Origin: Actinomycetes bacterium
GTDB lineage: Bacteria > Actinomycetota > Acidimicrobiia > Acidimicrobiales > RAAP-2
Direction of reading: 5' to 3'
Length of the DNA stretch: 16,226 nt
NCBI GenBank assembly: GCA_021795095.1
Contig: JAJYPU010000031.1
Location: 1-16,226 of the forward strand
Part shown: positions 15,482-16,226 of the stretch, in pieces
Numbering within the stretch: position 1 is the stretch's first letter
Layout of the letters: each line of letters opens with the position of its first letter
Translations under genes and position numbers: made by a program
Notes under the pieces: generated by a model
The model's input: only the letters and a program-made list of their open reading frames with translations
Told to the model about the DNA's origin: nothing
Databases searched by the model: none

Positions 15482-16226
15482 TCAGAGCAGGTTCTCGCCG
15501 CCGAAGATGTCCGAAACCGAGGAATCCTCGAAGATGGCCGAGATCGCGTTGGCGACGATCGTCGCCACCGACAGGATCTCCAACTTCTCAAAGCGGCGTT
15601 CGGGGCCGAGCGGCAAGGTGTCAGTGACGATGACGCGGCTCACGGGGGCGTTGAACAGCCGCTCGACAGCGGGCGGCGAGAAGACGGCGTGGGTCGCCAT
15701 CACCCAGATCTCGTCGGCCCCGTGGGTCTTCAGTAGATCACAGGCCGCGACGATCGTGCCCGCAGTGTCGATCATGTCGTCGATCAAGACGCAGTGTCGG
15801 CCCCGCACGTCGCCGACGATGTGACGAGCCTCGGCCACGTTGACCAGTCCGCGGGGCCTCGTCTTGTGCACCAGCGCGAGGTCACAGCCCAGGTGCTGGG
15901 CGTAGCGCTCGGCGACCTTCACTCGTCCGGCGTCGGGTGCGACCACGACCATGTCGTGGGGGTCGGCGTTCGCGTTGAGGTAGGCCTCGAGTACCGGTGC
16001 CGCAACCAGGTGGTCAACCGGGATGTCGAAGAAACCCTGAATCTGGCCCGAGTGGAAGTCAACGGACAGCACGCGATTGGCACCCGCGGTTTGGAGCATG
16101 TCGGCGATCAGTTTGGCCGTGATCGGCTCTCGGCCGGCCGATTTGCGGTCCTGACGGGCGTAGCCGTAGTTCGGGATGACGGCGGTGATGCTCTTGGCCG
16201 AGGCCCGCTTGGCGGCGTCGATCATG
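15482..16226 (-). CDS. prs: Ribose-phosphate diphosphokinase (PRPP synthetase), 5' end outside window
   Basis: Makes PRPP from ribose 5-phosphate and ATP for nucleotide, histidine and tryptophan synthesis; cytoplasmic. The visible 248 residues lack roughly the first quarter of the usual 310-320-residue protein. Motifs: PNYGYARQDRKSAGREPITAKLIADML (ATP and flexible region), VLSVDFHSGQIQGFFDIPVDHL, VVVAPDAGRVKVAERYA, KTRP and the PRPP-binding VLIDDMIDTAGTI, then MATHAVFSPPAVERL. The C-terminal FGGENLL is slightly longer than in many homologues. The frame is open at the window edge; the ATG at 16225 is internal. In mycobacteria prsA likewise precedes rplY. Confidence 0.98.
   Translation of the reverse strand, partial: MIDAAKRASAKSITAVIPNYGYARQDRKSAGREPITAKLIADMLQTAGANRVLSVDFHSGQIQGFFDIPVDHLVAAPVLEAYLNANADPHDMVVVAPDAGRVKVAERYAQHLGCDLALVHKTRPRGLVNVAEARHIVGDVRGRHCVLIDDMIDTAGTIVAACDLLKTHGADEIWVMATHAVFSPPAVERLFNAPVSRVIVTDTLPLGPERRFEKLEILSVATIVANAISAIFEDSSVSDIFGGENLL

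Overview
This is a GC-rich actinobacterial chromosome segment, densely packed, with short or overlapping gene junctions and mostly GTG starts. The gene order prs, rplY, pth, mfd, mazG, eno, ftsB/divIC-like, DUF501, ppx resembles the conserved mycobacterial neighbourhood (prsA, rplY, pth, mfd, mazG, eno, Rv1024, Rv1025, ppx2). The left edge, a coenzyme F420 ligase (CofE/FbiB type) facing a mannose-1-phosphate guanylyltransferase-like gene, resembles the fbiB/manB neighbourhood. F420 biosynthesis and these families point to Actinomycetota. A deep-branching class such as Acidimicrobiia is my guess from the divergence of the proteins and is not proven by the window.

Layout. (1) 1-238, + strand: 3' end of the F420 ligase. 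(2) 241-2183, - strand: a tRNA with anticodon UAA, a membrane-anchored Thr-rich protein of unknown function, and a sugar-phosphate nucleotidyltransferase translationally coupled to it. (3) 2184-2368: a divergent control region with two adjacent inverted repeats and promoter-like sequences. (4) 2369-4484, + strand: a secreted coiled-coil NlpC/P60 peptidoglycan hydrolase overlapping a family 2 glycosyltransferase. (5) 4486-16226, - strand: a run of eleven genes, all read the same way: prs (partial), rplY, pth, mfd, a SurA/parvulin-like exported protein, mazG, eno, an FtsB/DivIC-like division protein, DUF501, ppx, and a RimJ-like acetyltransferase.

The large run mixes nucleotide and PRPP supply (prs), translation quality (rplY, pth), transcription-coupled repair (mfd), nucleotide-pool cleaning (mazG), glycolysis (eno), division (ftsB-like) and polyphosphate/(p)ppGpp turnover (ppx). 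Most junctions are 4-17 bp overlaps or gaps under 45 bp, which suggests co-transcription and translational coupling, perhaps with internal promoters before rplY and the SurA-like gene. The + strand pair and the anchored protein/nucleotidyltransferase pair look like cell-envelope functions.

No mobile element, CRISPR array, rRNA, prophage or toxin-antitoxin gene was seen, and no gene-free stretch exceeds 300 bases. I do not see a clear new multi-gene system. The points most worth checking are the class-I-shaped UAA tRNA together with the single TTA codon found in the window (in mfd), the inverted repeats before the NlpC/P60 gene, the missing third catalytic residue in that hydrolase, and leaderless-type starts sharing the same -10 hexamer.
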